64,000 nucleotides of DNA from Fimbriimonadales bacterium (GTDB lineage Bacteria > Armatimonadota > Fimbriimonadia > Fimbriimonadales > GBS-DC): the NCBI GenBank assembly GCA_025998675.1, contig AP024673.1:771221-835220 (forward strand), written 5' to 3'. Below the pieces are notes generated by a model. It saw only the letters and a program-made list of their open reading frames with translations, was not told the origin of the DNA and did no database searches. A program made the position numbers and the translations under genes. Of this stretch, positions 6,638 through 14,550 are shown in pieces (the first letter of the stretch is position 1; every line of letters starts with the position of its first letter).

Positions 6638-8962
6638 TCACTTCAACGACATAGGCTTGAACAGCCACCAGCCCGCGAGGTCGCGCTGGTCAGCGTAGTG
6701 CGGCGAGCTGGGGTCTTCGCTCTGCCCTGGCGGCAGCACCGTCTCGCCGAACACCTCCGCACCGAACTGGATGATCTGGATGTACGAGCCGCGGTCGGTG
6801 TAGGGCACGCCGGGCAGCGTGTTGCCCCACGCCATGCGTGGCGCGCTGTGCCGCCAGAGGTTCATCGACTCGCCGTAGCGCCGCTTCATCTGGGTGATGG
6901 CGTCCGCCAGCGCAATCGTGAGGACCTCTTCGGGCTTCTTGCCGTTGAAGTAGTCGTACTGGCGCGGCACAGCGGCTTGCCTGCCCAGCAGCGCGTAGCC
7001 GATGTAGCTCGGCTGAATCGCGAGGCGGAACAGGTCGGGGCTGAAGAAGTTGCCCAGATCGTCCGCGAAGACGCGCGTGCGCACGGCGTCCAGCCAGGCG
7101 TCCCAGAGGGCTTTGGCGGCGCTCCCCTCGCGCTCATGGCAGTCCCACGACTCCAGCAGGCGCACGGCGGCGCGCAGCTCGTCGCTCATCGCCCGCTCGT
7201 TGCGCTTGACGATGCGCAGCATAATCGGCAGCAGTTTGCCCGCGTCCTCGTCGTACTCGGCGATGTCGCGAATGTACGCCTTCAGGTCGTCCACCGTCAG
7301 GCGCGACTTGCTGCGAATCAGGTCGTTCAGGCGGTACACACGGAAAATCATGCCCCACACGGGCGTGTCGGCGTTCTCCCACCAGACGGCGGGCTTGTTG
7401 TTCCAGTTCGCGATGTACCCCTGCTTCGGGTTCACCACGCGAGGCATCTCGGAGAACGGCATAATTCCCTGCCAGTCGTACTCGCCTGTGCCGGGCACGG
7501 GCAGGCGCGGGTCGACGCCCTCCGCGCGGATGGGCGGGCGTCCACAGTAGAAGTAGGCAATATCGCCCGTGCGCGTCGCACAGAAAGCGTTGAACGAGGC
7601 GGGGATGTGCGCAGCGGCGCGCTCGAAATCGTCCACACTGCGCGCGGTCAGGAAACCATAGTATGCCTGAAACGACTCCAGTTCGTTGTTCCAGTAGCTC
7701 AGCTTGATGCTCACGGCGACGGCGTTGCGGGCGTCCATCGCTGCCACCGGCCCGTACACGCTGCGGTAGACGGTCAGCTCAACTGGGTCGCCTCCCTTGA
7801 CGCGGATGGTCTCCGTGCGTTTTTCCAGGGTGCGCCATGTGCCCTTGTACCAGTAGCGTTCGGGGTTCTGCGGGTCGAGCTTTAGGATGAAGGCGTCCAC
7901 AAAGTCGGCAATCCCCGAAGTGAAGGTCCACGCGAGGTTCTCGTTCGTGCCAATCAGCACGCCAGGCGTGCCGGGGAAGGTCATGCCGCGCGCGTTGACG
8001 CCCGCGCCCTTGAGGTGAATCTCGGCGGCGATGTGCGGCAGGCTGAAGCCCATCTGCGGCGCGCCGACCAGCATCGGCATGCCCGTCGCCGACTTCTGCG
8101 GGCTGACGGCAATCGCGTAGCTGCCGAATCGCGTATACAGCCCGTGTTCCTGCGCGAACTCGATCTGCGCCTGCCCCGACGCGATGCGCAGCGCGGGCAG
8201 CAACACATTCAGCCCAATATCGGGCAGCAGCGCGAGGTGTTTGCGCATCTGCTCCAGCGTCTGGCGCGGATCGCGGCGGTGCGCCTTGCGCGAGTCGTCT
8301 TCGGGGGGCACGGTCGTCGGCGAGTTCGGGTCCTGAATCCACAGCAAATCGTTCGCCCAGGCTGCCGCGAGGTCTTTGTTGCGCGCCTTGAGCAGCTGGT
8401 AGAAGGCGTAGTTGCGCAGGTCGCCCGCCGACATCACGCCCCCGAAGCGGCGCAGCATCATCACAGCAATCGCCACTGTATCGGTCGGTCGCCACGGGCG
8501 CGGCTCGATGCCGTTCTCGGCGTACTGGCGGGGGAGTTTGCCCGTGCGCTGGGCTTCCTGCATCCATGCGTTGACGCCCTCCGCAAAGGCGTCCAGCGCG
8601 TCCTGCAGCTCACGCGGCAGACGGCTGATTTGCGCCTGCAATTCAGCGTCGGTGTAGCCTTCGGTGCGGGCGGCGCGGTCCTGTTCAACAGCGCGGTTGC
8701 CCATCACCTCCGCCATCTCGCCGCGCGCCTGCCGACGGTACAGCTCCATCTGCCAGAGCCGGTCCTGCGCGATGGCGTAGCCCTGCCCGTACAGCAGTCC
8801 CTGCTGCGTGTTCGCCTGCACACTGGGCACGCCGTAGCTATCGCGCGTGATTCGAATGGTGTCGCCGCGCGCCTGTAGCTCTACGGGGGGCTGCGACTGG
8901 CTCCACGCTGTCCAGCCGATACACACGCTCAGAAAAAACGCTAATCCCGTTCGTGATAGCAT
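6638..8962 (-). CDS. Penicillin acylase family protein (Ntn-hydrolase)
   Basis: Secreted amidase precursor of the family that includes penicillin and acyl-homoserine-lactone acylases. The start at 8962 gives a signal peptide (MLSRTGLAFFLSVCIGWTAWS) and has a Shine-Dalgarno (GGGAGG) 9 nt upstream; a start at 8998 would lie inside the leader hairpin. The chain has 774 residues. The autocatalytic cleavage site and N-terminal nucleophile are probably S281 in GSYAIAV, matching the family GSN-x-W pattern although the Asn is Tyr here. Downstream beta-subunit hallmarks such as the GTNENLAW region are present. The substrate cannot be assigned. Confidence 0.93.
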   Translation of the reverse strand: MLSRTGLAFFLSVCIGWTAWSQSQPPVELQARGDTIRITRDSYGVPSVQANTQQGLLYGQGYAIAQDRLWQMELYRRQARGEMAEVMGNRAVEQDRAARTEGYTDAELQAQISRLPRELQDALDAFAEGVNAWMQEAQRTGKLPRQYAENGIEPRPWRPTDTVAIAVMMLRRFGGVMSAGDLRNYAFYQLLKARNKDLAAAWANDLLWIQDPNSPTTVPPEDDSRKAHRRDPRQTLEQMRKHLALLPDIGLNVLLPALRIASGQAQIEFAQEHGLYTRFGSYAIAVSPQKSATGMPMLVGAPQMGFSLPHIAAEIHLKGAGVNARGMTFPGTPGVLIGTNENLAWTFTSGIADFVDAFILKLDPQNPERYWYKGTWRTLEKRTETIRVKGGDPVELTVYRSVYGPVAAMDARNAVAVSIKLSYWNNELESFQAYYGFLTARSVDDFERAAAHIPASFNAFCATRTGDIAYFYCGRPPIRAEGVDPRLPVPGTGEYDWQGIMPFSEMPRVVNPKQGYIANWNNKPAVWWENADTPVWGMIFRVYRLNDLIRSKSRLTVDDLKAYIRDIAEYDEDAGKLLPIMLRIVKRNERAMSDELRAAVRLLESWDCHEREGSAAKALWDAWLDAVRTRVFADDLGNFFSPDLFRLAIQPSYIGYALLGRQAAVPRQYDYFNGKKPEEVLTIALADAITQMKRRYGESMNLWRHSAPRMAWGNTLPGVPYTDRGSYIQIIQFGAEVFGETVLPPGQSEDPSSPHYADQRDLAGWWLFKPMSLK

Positions 8963-8967
8963 AGAGT

Positions 8968-9009
8968 AAAACCTCCCTGTTGCGATGCCACTTCGCACAG
9001 GGAGGTTTT
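8968..9009 (-). promoter_or_regulatory. Leader hairpin that buries the penicillin acylase Shine-Dalgarno
   Basis: Arms AAAACCTCCCTGT (8968-8980) and ACAGGGAGGTTTT (8997-9009) pair perfectly over 13 bp, and GCGA/TCGC extends the stem past a one-base bulge. On the minus-strand transcript the near arm contains GGGAGG, the ribosome site for the start at 8962, and ends in TTTT. It could therefore act as a terminator/attenuator, an RNA thermosensor or a translational switch. Confidence 0.7.
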
Positions 9010-9083
9010 TCGACTCGGCGTTCGAAGTTCCTGCAGTTTATACCAGTCGTGTAGTCATCGTTCGTAAATCAGCGACGCCTGTA

Positions 9084-9198
9084 GCCCTCACCCCCTTCGT
9101 CCCCCTCTCCCAACGGGTTGGGAGAGGGGGATAACGTCTCACGCACGGTTGACGGCTCCCCTCTCCCGCCGCACGGGAGAGGGGCTGGGGGTGAGGGC
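9084..9198. repeat. Composite palindrome: 12-bp outer arms enclosing two hairpins
   Basis: Outer arms GCCCTCACCCCC (9084-9095) and GGGGGTGAGGGC (9187-9198) are perfect inverted repeats. Inside lie a 14-bp hairpin (9101-9130, loop GG) and an 11-bp hairpin (9158-9184, loop CCGCA). The whole can fold as a three-way junction. A half copy lies at 35208-35246. Similar CCCTCTCCC/GGGAGAGGG elements are known dispersed repeats in many bacterial genomes. Confidence 0.8.
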
Positions 9199-9261
9199 AG
9201 AAACGCACCTGGTTCATGCTGCAGGCGCACTCGATCACGACGTCTGACCCGCGGATTGGTA

Positions 9262-9921
9262 TCAGAAACTCAGCCCGTAGGTCGCGCTGAAGTAGATAAC
9301 CTTCGCCTGTGTGCCCAGCTGCAGGCGCAGCGCGTCGTCATGCACATAGCGCAGGGCGGCGTTGGTGTCCACGCCGTTATACTCGACAATCGCGGCGAAC
9401 TGATTGCCCAGAAACACCTCGCCGCCGCCGATAATCTTGTCGCGGTAGATGCCAGTGCCGTAGCCGACATGCAGGCGCAACCCGACCACCTGCTCCGGCG
9501 CCTGCGACGGCACGCGCACATTCACGCTCGCCATCCCGTAAACGGTGTTATTGATGGCGTCGAAGGGGTCAATCGTGCCCAAGCCCAGCTCCAGCCAGTC
9601 GAAGTTCTGCGGAATGATGGTCACCTTCGCCGTCGCGATGACCTTGTTGTTCTGGTTGTTGCGATCGACCACCGTACCGCCCACCTCGATGCTGTCAAAG
9701 ATGCCCCAGTTCAGCGAGACGGTGCGGATATCCTTGCCGAACGCAGTGCCCAGCTGGAAGCGCTCCACGCGCGTGGTGGTGGAAGTGGGCACGGTAATCA
9801 GCCCTGTGGGTCCCAGCAGCGTGTTCACCCGAATGGCGGGGTTCTCGCCGCGCGGCTCCACCTGTCCCAGCGCAAACGACAACGCCAGCAGAATCCCTAC
9901 TCCTGTAAGCACGATTCGCAT
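9262..9921 (-). CDS. Exported YjbH-like beta-rich protein
   Basis: 219 residues with a signal peptide (about 1-19, ending ALSFALG). The mature start has GPTGLITVPTSTTTR, which resembles the opening of the YjbH/YbjH lipoprotein-like outer-membrane family. The rest is alternating, Gly-rich, aromatic-ended strands, and the last residues (ATYGLSF) end in Phe, as in beta-barrel proteins. An outer-membrane location is inferred. The ATG is preceded by GGAGG at 7 nt spacing; that site lies inside the end of lipB, which it overlaps by 25 bases, so translation is probably coupled. The exact role is unknown. Confidence 0.6.
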   Translation of the reverse strand: MRIVLTGVGILLALSFALGQVEPRGENPAIRVNTLLGPTGLITVPTSTTTRVERFQLGTAFGKDIRTVSLNWGIFDSIEVGGTVVDRNNQNNKVIATAKVTIIPQNFDWLELGLGTIDPFDAINNTVYGMASVNVRVPSQAPEQVVGLRLHVGYGTGIYRDKIIGGGEVFLGNQFAAIVEYNGVDTNAALRYVHDDALRLQLGTQAKVIYFSATYGLSF

Positions 9922-10601
9922 AGTTTAACCTCCGTGTCAGGGGAAGTATACCTGAAAGTAATATCAAACACCCCCTCGAACGCCCGCGCCACTTGCTGCT
10001 TGACGGCGTCCATCGGCGCGGGGCGTCCCAGAATCTGCTCCATGGAGGTCACGGGGCGGTCGGCGATGCCGCAGGGCACGATTGTCTGGAACAGGCGCAG
10101 GTCGTTGTTCACATTCAGCGCGAAGCCGTGCATGCTGACCCACTGGCTGGCTTTGATGCCAATCGCGGCGATTTTGGCGTCGCCCACCCACACGCCCGTG
10201 TAGCCCGCCTCGCGATGCGCCTCGATGCCAAACGCGCCCAGCGCGTCGATAATCGCCTGCTCGATAGCGCGCAGGAACCTGTGCAAATCGCGTCCGTGCT
10301 GGCGGAGGTCGAAGATGGGGTAGCCGACCAGCTGTCCGGGGTTGTGGCAGGTCACATCGCCGCCGCGGTCGGTCGGGTGCAGTTCGATGCCCTGCTGGGC
10401 GTAGAACGCGCGGGCGTAGCGCAGGTGTTCGGGATGGAACGCCTTGCCCAGCGTAATCACGGGCGGGTGTTCCAGCAACAGTAGCGTGTCGGGGATTGCG
10501 CCCGCCACGCGCTGGGCGTGCAACTGGCGCTGCAACTCCAGCGCGGGCGCGTAGGGCACAATCCCCAGATCCAGCAGGCGCGCGGATCGGGACTCCATCA
10601 C
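9897..10601 (-). CDS. lipB: Octanoyltransferase (lipoyl synthesis)
   Basis: Cytosolic enzyme moving octanoyl from acyl-carrier protein to the E2 or H-protein lysine. It has 234 residues. Conserved blocks are RGGDVTCHNPGQLVGYP near 79-95, the catalytic-Lys segment AKIAAIGIK, HGFALNVN, and the catalytic Cys in VPCGI. The start overlaps the stop of the upstream pseudoprotease gene as ATGA. The radical SAM partner lipA is not in the window. Its place between a pseudoprotease and a YjbH-like gene has no obvious functional logic. Confidence 0.96.
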   Translation of the reverse strand: MMESRSARLLDLGIVPYAPALELQRQLHAQRVAGAIPDTLLLLEHPPVITLGKAFHPEHLRYARAFYAQQGIELHPTDRGGDVTCHNPGQLVGYPIFDLRQHGRDLHRFLRAIEQAIIDALGAFGIEAHREAGYTGVWVGDAKIAAIGIKASQWVSMHGFALNVNNDLRLFQTIVPCGIADRPVTSMEQILGRPAPMDAVKQQVARAFEGVFDITFRYTSPDTEVKLCESCLQE

Positions 10602-11401
10602 TGGACGCTGGATGCGCGCTGCACCGCCTGCTCAATCAGCGGGCGCAGCGTCGCCGTGGGCAACAGAAACGCCGCGCGCGAGTCGTCCCCAAAGTTCGAA
10701 CGGAACCCGAAGTCTATCTCCTCGTCCTTCAGCCCGTGCTGCAGAATCACCAGCACGCCGACCGCCTCGCCCTTCATGTTGTAGACGGGCAGCCCCAGCT
10801 CGCTGATGTTGCCCTCCATCAGGTACGCCTTGCGCGGCTTGCTCACCTCGCTGATAATCCGCCCCGTCGCAAAGTAGGGCGCGTAATCGTAGCCCTTCGG
10901 CAGGCGTGAAACCGAAAGCACCTCCTTGCCGATGGAAAGCTCCTCGTTCACGAAGGCGATCGGCGTAATCGTGCGCCCCTCCAGATTCGTAATCTTCAGG
11001 AACGCGATTCCCAGCTGCGAATCGGTCGCCACCAGCTTCGCCTCGTACTCTTTGGTCTCTGCGCCGAAAATCACCTTGAAGCTCTGGGGCGTAATCGTGA
11101 AGCTGACCGATTCGTCGTCCTCCAGCCCAATCAGCTGCTTGAAGCTCTCGGACGACAGCAGCACGCCCGACGCCATAATCAGCCCGTCGCTGGTGAGAAC
11201 CACCCCCTGCAGGGTGAACTTGCTCTCGTTGGACTCGGTCTCCTCCTCCGATTTGACATCGATCTTGATGACCGCGCGCACGGTCACGATGTTGGGCTGG
11301 ATTTTCTCCAGCACCTGCCTATAGGCGTTGTTATTTTCAGCGGTCGCCTGCGCCCAGACAAAAACGGGCAGGCACAGCAGCATCAGCCAGAGTTGTCGCA
11401 T
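10598..11401 (-). CDS. Exported trypsin-like pseudoprotease (catalytic triad lost)
   Basis: 267 residues with a signal peptide (MRQLWLMLLCLPVFVWAQA). Its fold can be read against the upstream HtrA-like neighbour, but each triad position is changed. The TNYHVA region reads MASGVLL (His to Val near 80), the TDLSVL region reads LGIAFL (Asp to Gly near 131), and GNSGGPL is replaced by GNISELGLPVY (no nucleophile motif). The surrounding framework, such as GEAVGVLV, is kept, so it is a folded non-catalytic homologue rather than a decayed gene. It starts 9 bp after the four-PDZ protease gene and overlaps lipB. A binding or regulatory role for its neighbour is inference. Confidence 0.75.
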   Translation of the reverse strand: MRQLWLMLLCLPVFVWAQATAENNNAYRQVLEKIQPNIVTVRAVIKIDVKSEEETESNESKFTLQGVVLTSDGLIMASGVLLSSESFKQLIGLEDDESVSFTITPQSFKVIFGAETKEYEAKLVATDSQLGIAFLKITNLEGRTITPIAFVNEELSIGKEVLSVSRLPKGYDYAPYFATGRIISEVSKPRKAYLMEGNISELGLPVYNMKGEAVGVLVILQHGLKDEEIDFGFRSNFGDDSRAAFLLPTATLRPLIEQAVQRASSVQ

Positions 11402-11410
11402 AGTGTCCTC

Positions 11411-13453
11411 CTATTGGGTGATTTCCTTCCAGTCAGGCTCGATGAACACGAACGAGGTCTCGCGCTCGCGCAGCACCTGCAGGATGACCACCGGGGGCTG
11501 CTGCTGCACGAGGGTCTGCATCGTCTGCTGGAACTCTTCTGTGTTGCGAATGGGTTGCTCGTTGACCGCCAGGATCAGGTCGCCGTTGCGCAGTCCCGCG
11601 ATTTGTCCCCAGCTGCCGTTGGGCACTTCGGTGACCAGCACGCCCTGCTGGTCTTCGCGCCAGCGGTTGCGCATGCGATCCAGAGCGGTGATGTCGCGCA
11701 CGGCGAAGTCGAGTTCGTTCTGGCGCACGCTGCGGGCGGCTTCGGCGGAGGCGGGACCGGGCTCCATCTTGACGCGCACTTCCTGCCGTGCGCCGTTGCG
11801 CACGATGGTCAGCGTCGCCTCCTCGCCGATGGGCATGCGCTCGATGCGCCGCTCCAGATCGCGGGCGTCCTGCGCGCGGAACGCCTCCAGCGGCTCGCCG
11901 TTCAGCGCGACAATCAGGTCGCCCACCTGCAGCCCCGCACGGCTCGCCTCCGTGTAGGGCAGCACTTCGGTAATGCGGAAGCCTTTCAGGTTCGGGTCGC
12001 CCAGCGCCTGCGCGACGGGCTGCGTGATGACCTGTGTGCGCACGCCCAGCCACGCTTTGGGCAGTTCGACGCTGGGGCTGGGCGACGACGGCGGACGATT
12101 GCGTATCACCGTGATCAGCGTCTCCGTGCGCCGCTGGAACACAATCGGGATGGTCTCCTGCTCTTTGTGCGCCTCAATCGCCGCGCGCAGGTCGTTCAGG
12201 GTGCGGATGTCGCGTTCGCCAAAGCGCACAATCGCGTCGCCCGTGTTCAGCTTCGGCTCGGCGGTGTCCAGCGGGTAGCCCGGTCGGATACCTGTGATTT
12301 GCACGCCTACTTCGGGCAGGCGCGTCGCGCGCGCCATCGGACGGGTGATGTCGCGCGCTGTGAAGCCCAGCGTGCGGAACTCGTCCTCCTCGCCGTAGTA
12401 GGGCTCCATGCGCTCCACCTGCGCCTGCGCCGTCTTGCGCGCGCCGTTGCGCAGATACTCGATCGCGACCGTCTTGCCAATCGGCAGCTCGGCGATTTGC
12501 AGGTACACCAGCGGAATCTCTTCGGGGAAGCGCGCGTTCACGGGTTGCCCATCGATGCGCAGAACGATGTCGCCGGGCTGCAGCCCTGCTTTCTCGGCGG
12601 GCGAGTCGGGCGTAATCGCAGCGACCAGCACGCCGTCTGTGCGGCGCAGCTTGTCGACGGGCATCGCGCGAAAGCCCAGCCAGCCGCGTTCTACGCGCCC
12701 CGTGCGCCGCACCTGTTCCAGCACGCCGCGCGCGATTCGGGAAGGTATCGCGAACCCCAGCCCCGAACCGCCCAGCTGGTTAATCCCGACGACCTCGCCC
12801 TGCAGGTTCACCAGCGGACCGCCCGAATTGCCCGGCAGAATCAGCGCGTCGTGCTGAATCCAGCGGGTCAACATTCCCGAACGGTCGCCGCGCTCGAACT
12901 CCGCGCCCTCCAGCTCCTGATTGAACGGGTTCAGGAACACGCGCTTCGGGTTCGACACAATCCCCAGCGTCACGGACGACGCCAGCAGCAGCGGGTTGCC
13001 CATCGCCAGCACATAGTCGCCTGTCTTGAGGGCGTCCGAGTCGCCCAGCGACGCATAAGGAAACTCCCGTTTGGGCGCGTTGGGGGGCAGCTTGAGGCGC
13101 AGTACGCTCAAATCGGTTAGCGCATCGTTGAACAGCGCCTCCGCCTCCAGTCGCTCGCCTGTGTTCAGCGTGCAGAAGAGGCGCACAGCATCCGACGCCA
13201 CATGGTAGTTGGTCAGCACCAGCCCATCAGGCGACACAATCACGCCGCTGCCGCCCCCCAGCGCGTACTGCGCTCGACCGCCGTCAAAGTAGCGGTTCAC
13301 CACCAGAATGTTCACCAGCGCGGGGAAGACCTTCTCACGGGCGCGTTCGATATCGCGGCGCAGGGCGTCCTCCAGCGCGGCGCGACCCTGCGCATGCACA
13401 ATCACGGGAATAAGAAGCACGAACCCCAGCCATAACCCGAACAACCGTCTCAT
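11411..13453 (-). CDS. Exported trypsin-like serine protease with four PDZ domains
   Basis: 680 residues from the start at 13453, which begins a signal peptide (MRRLFGLWLGFVLLIPVIVHA). The protease domain spans ~25-270 with H84 (TNYHVA), D114 (TDLSVL) and S210 (GNSGGPL), so it should be active. Four PDZ-like modules follow at roughly 280-370, 390-475, 480-585 and 600-675. DegP/HtrA proteins normally have one or two PDZ domains; four is unusual. It is likely periplasmic, in envelope quality control. It is the first gene of an operon with the pseudoprotease, lipB and a YjbH-like gene. Confidence 0.88.
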   Translation of the reverse strand: MRRLFGLWLGFVLLIPVIVHAQGRAALEDALRRDIERAREKVFPALVNILVVNRYFDGGRAQYALGGGSGVIVSPDGLVLTNYHVASDAVRLFCTLNTGERLEAEALFNDALTDLSVLRLKLPPNAPKREFPYASLGDSDALKTGDYVLAMGNPLLLASSVTLGIVSNPKRVFLNPFNQELEGAEFERGDRSGMLTRWIQHDALILPGNSGGPLVNLQGEVVGINQLGGSGLGFAIPSRIARGVLEQVRRTGRVERGWLGFRAMPVDKLRRTDGVLVAAITPDSPAEKAGLQPGDIVLRIDGQPVNARFPEEIPLVYLQIAELPIGKTVAIEYLRNGARKTAQAQVERMEPYYGEEDEFRTLGFTARDITRPMARATRLPEVGVQITGIRPGYPLDTAEPKLNTGDAIVRFGERDIRTLNDLRAAIEAHKEQETIPIVFQRRTETLITVIRNRPPSSPSPSVELPKAWLGVRTQVITQPVAQALGDPNLKGFRITEVLPYTEASRAGLQVGDLIVALNGEPLEAFRAQDARDLERRIERMPIGEEATLTIVRNGARQEVRVKMEPGPASAEAARSVRQNELDFAVRDITALDRMRNRWREDQQGVLVTEVPNGSWGQIAGLRNGDLILAVNEQPIRNTEEFQQTMQTLVQQQPPVVILQVLRERETSFVFIEPDWKEITQ

Positions 13454-13475
13454 AAGCAACGCCAGCCTCGCAAAA

Positions 13476-13495
13476 AGTATACCGCATGGTATACT
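13476..13495. promoter_or_regulatory. Back-to-back divergent promoter in a perfect palindrome
   Basis: AGTATACC (13476-13483), GCAT, GGTATACT (13488-13495) is an 8-bp inverted repeat. Each arm is an outward-facing -10 (TATACT with GG in front), one for the four-PDZ protease and one for the coiled-coil gene. With only 4 bp between arms the two polymerases cannot bind together, so the promoters should exclude each other. Confidence 0.65.
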
Positions 13496-13518
13496 TCCAT
13501 AGAGGGGACAGGACAACG

Positions 13519-13815
13519 ATGGACATCGTAGCACTGGTGGTTGTTTTGTGCATCTTCGGACCCGCGCTGTTTGTACCCATTACAGCGATGGTGCTGAAGC
13601 ATCGTAAGGAGATGCTGGAGATGGAGCTGGAGCGGCGTCGGCTGAGCAATCAGGAAATGGCGGCGCAGCTCGACGCAATTCGCGAGGAGATTGCCCAGCT
13701 GCGCGACACCTCCACCCAGTACGACATGAGCCTGCAGGCGACTCTGGAGGCGTTGCAGGAGCGCGTGCGCTACTTAGAGCAGCAGCTGGAGGAGCAAACG
13801 CGCGTGCGTCTGTAG
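13519..13815 (+). CDS. Small membrane protein with a coiled coil
   Basis: 98 residues: one N-terminal transmembrane segment (about 3-25, with internal Pro residues) followed by a long charged helix (about 28-95) with heptad-like Leu/Met spacing, probably a coiled coil in the cytoplasm. The layout recalls phage-shock PspB-like proteins, but I cannot show homology. An in-frame Met at 13486 lies inside the promoter palindrome, so 13519 is chosen. It is transcribed divergently from the protease operon. Function unknown. Confidence 0.7.
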   Translation: MDIVALVVVLCIFGPALFVPITAMVLKHRKEMLEMELERRRLSNQEMAAQLDAIREEIAQLRDTSTQYDMSLQATLEALQERVRYLEQQLEEQTRVRL

Positions 13816-13820
13816 CCGGG

Positions 13821-14492
13821 CTACTGGGGCGTGACGGCGCGAATCATTTCGAGGAGAAGCGTCCACATCTGCACGCCGATGGCGCTCAGCACGCCCGCCA
13901 GCACAATCACCACCAGCCCGCCCATCAACGAGCCACGCATCATTGCGATTGCGCCGCAAATCAGTCCGCCCGGAAACCCGACAATCGGCACACACAAGCC
14001 GAAGACCGCCATCAGCACGCCCGCCGTGATACAGCCCCGCGCGCTGGGGGAGCGGCTGGCGGTGGGTATGTAGAGGTCCGTCGGGCGCACGGGCGACGGC
14101 GAGGTGGGCGCAGGCGACGGCGGCGACACGGGCGTATAGGCAGGCGTTCCCCCGCGCAGGGCGTTCGCCGCCTGCTGTGCGCCTATCAGGGCTGGATCCA
14201 GTCGGTACGCGGTCTCATATGCCTGTAGCGCTTCCCGCAGGCGGTTCTGGCGGTGCAGGTATGCGCCCCAGTTGTAGAACACATACCCATCCTGCGGGCT
14301 GAGCGCGATTGCCTGCGCGAAGTGCTTCTCGGCGCTGGCGTTGTCGCCCTGATGCGCGTAGGCAAGCGCGAGGCACAGATGCACACGCCCCTCGCGCGGT
14401 TGCTCAGCGACCGCACGCTGCAAAAACGGCAGCGCGTCTGCGTATTTGCCCTGAATCAGCAACTCGTACCCAATCTCTGCCGCAGAGCGCAC
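13821..14492 (-). CDS. TPR protein with C-terminal membrane segments
   Basis: 223 residues from the GTG at 14492. Residues ~1-115 hold about three tetratricopeptide repeats (pattern A-x3-G-x2-Y, e.g. YGNWGAYL-like and ALQAYETAYRLDP). A Pro/Ser/Thr-rich linker (about 118-148) follows, then Gly-rich hydrophobic segments (about 155-220). The long upstream in-frame extension would overlap the divergent HtrA promoter and start, so the GTG is preferred. It begins 6 nt after a TACACT -10. Possibly a membrane scaffold; the partner is unknown. Confidence 0.72.
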   Translation of the reverse strand: MRSAAEIGYELLIQGKYADALPFLQRAVAEQPREGRVHLCLALAYAHQGDNASAEKHFAQAIALSPQDGYVFYNWGAYLHRQNRLREALQAYETAYRLDPALIGAQQAANALRGGTPAYTPVSPPSPAPTSPSPVRPTDLYIPTASRSPSARGCITAGVLMAVFGLCVPIVGFPGGLICGAIAMMRGSLMGGLVVIVLAGVLSAIGVQMWTLLLEMIRAVTPQ

Positions 14493-14498
14493 ACCATA

Positions 14499-14504
14499 AG
14501 TGTA
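14499..14504 (-). promoter_or_regulatory. -10 element (GG)TACACT, likely leaderless, for the TPR gene
   Basis: 6 nt separate it from the GTG start at 14492. No Shine-Dalgarno is present. Confidence 0.5.
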
Positions 14505-14527
14505 CCTGTGCGCGTCTAACCGATGGG

Positions 14528-14543
14528 TATACTCTACGGAGGG
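14528..14543 (+). promoter_or_regulatory. Promoter -10 and Shine-Dalgarno of the HtrA gene
   Basis: TATACT (14528-14533, preceded by GG) is followed by GGAGGG (14538-14543), 7 nt before the ATG at 14551. It shows the same -10 signature as the leaderless genes but with a short leader carrying a ribosome site. Confidence 0.6.
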
Positions 14544-14550
14544 ACACACG

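Noticed and set aside
9011-9261. Possible small RNA or attenuator in the GC-rich palindrome
   Set aside because: A half copy elsewhere and the symmetric design mark it as a dispersed repeat; no promoter is seen beside it.
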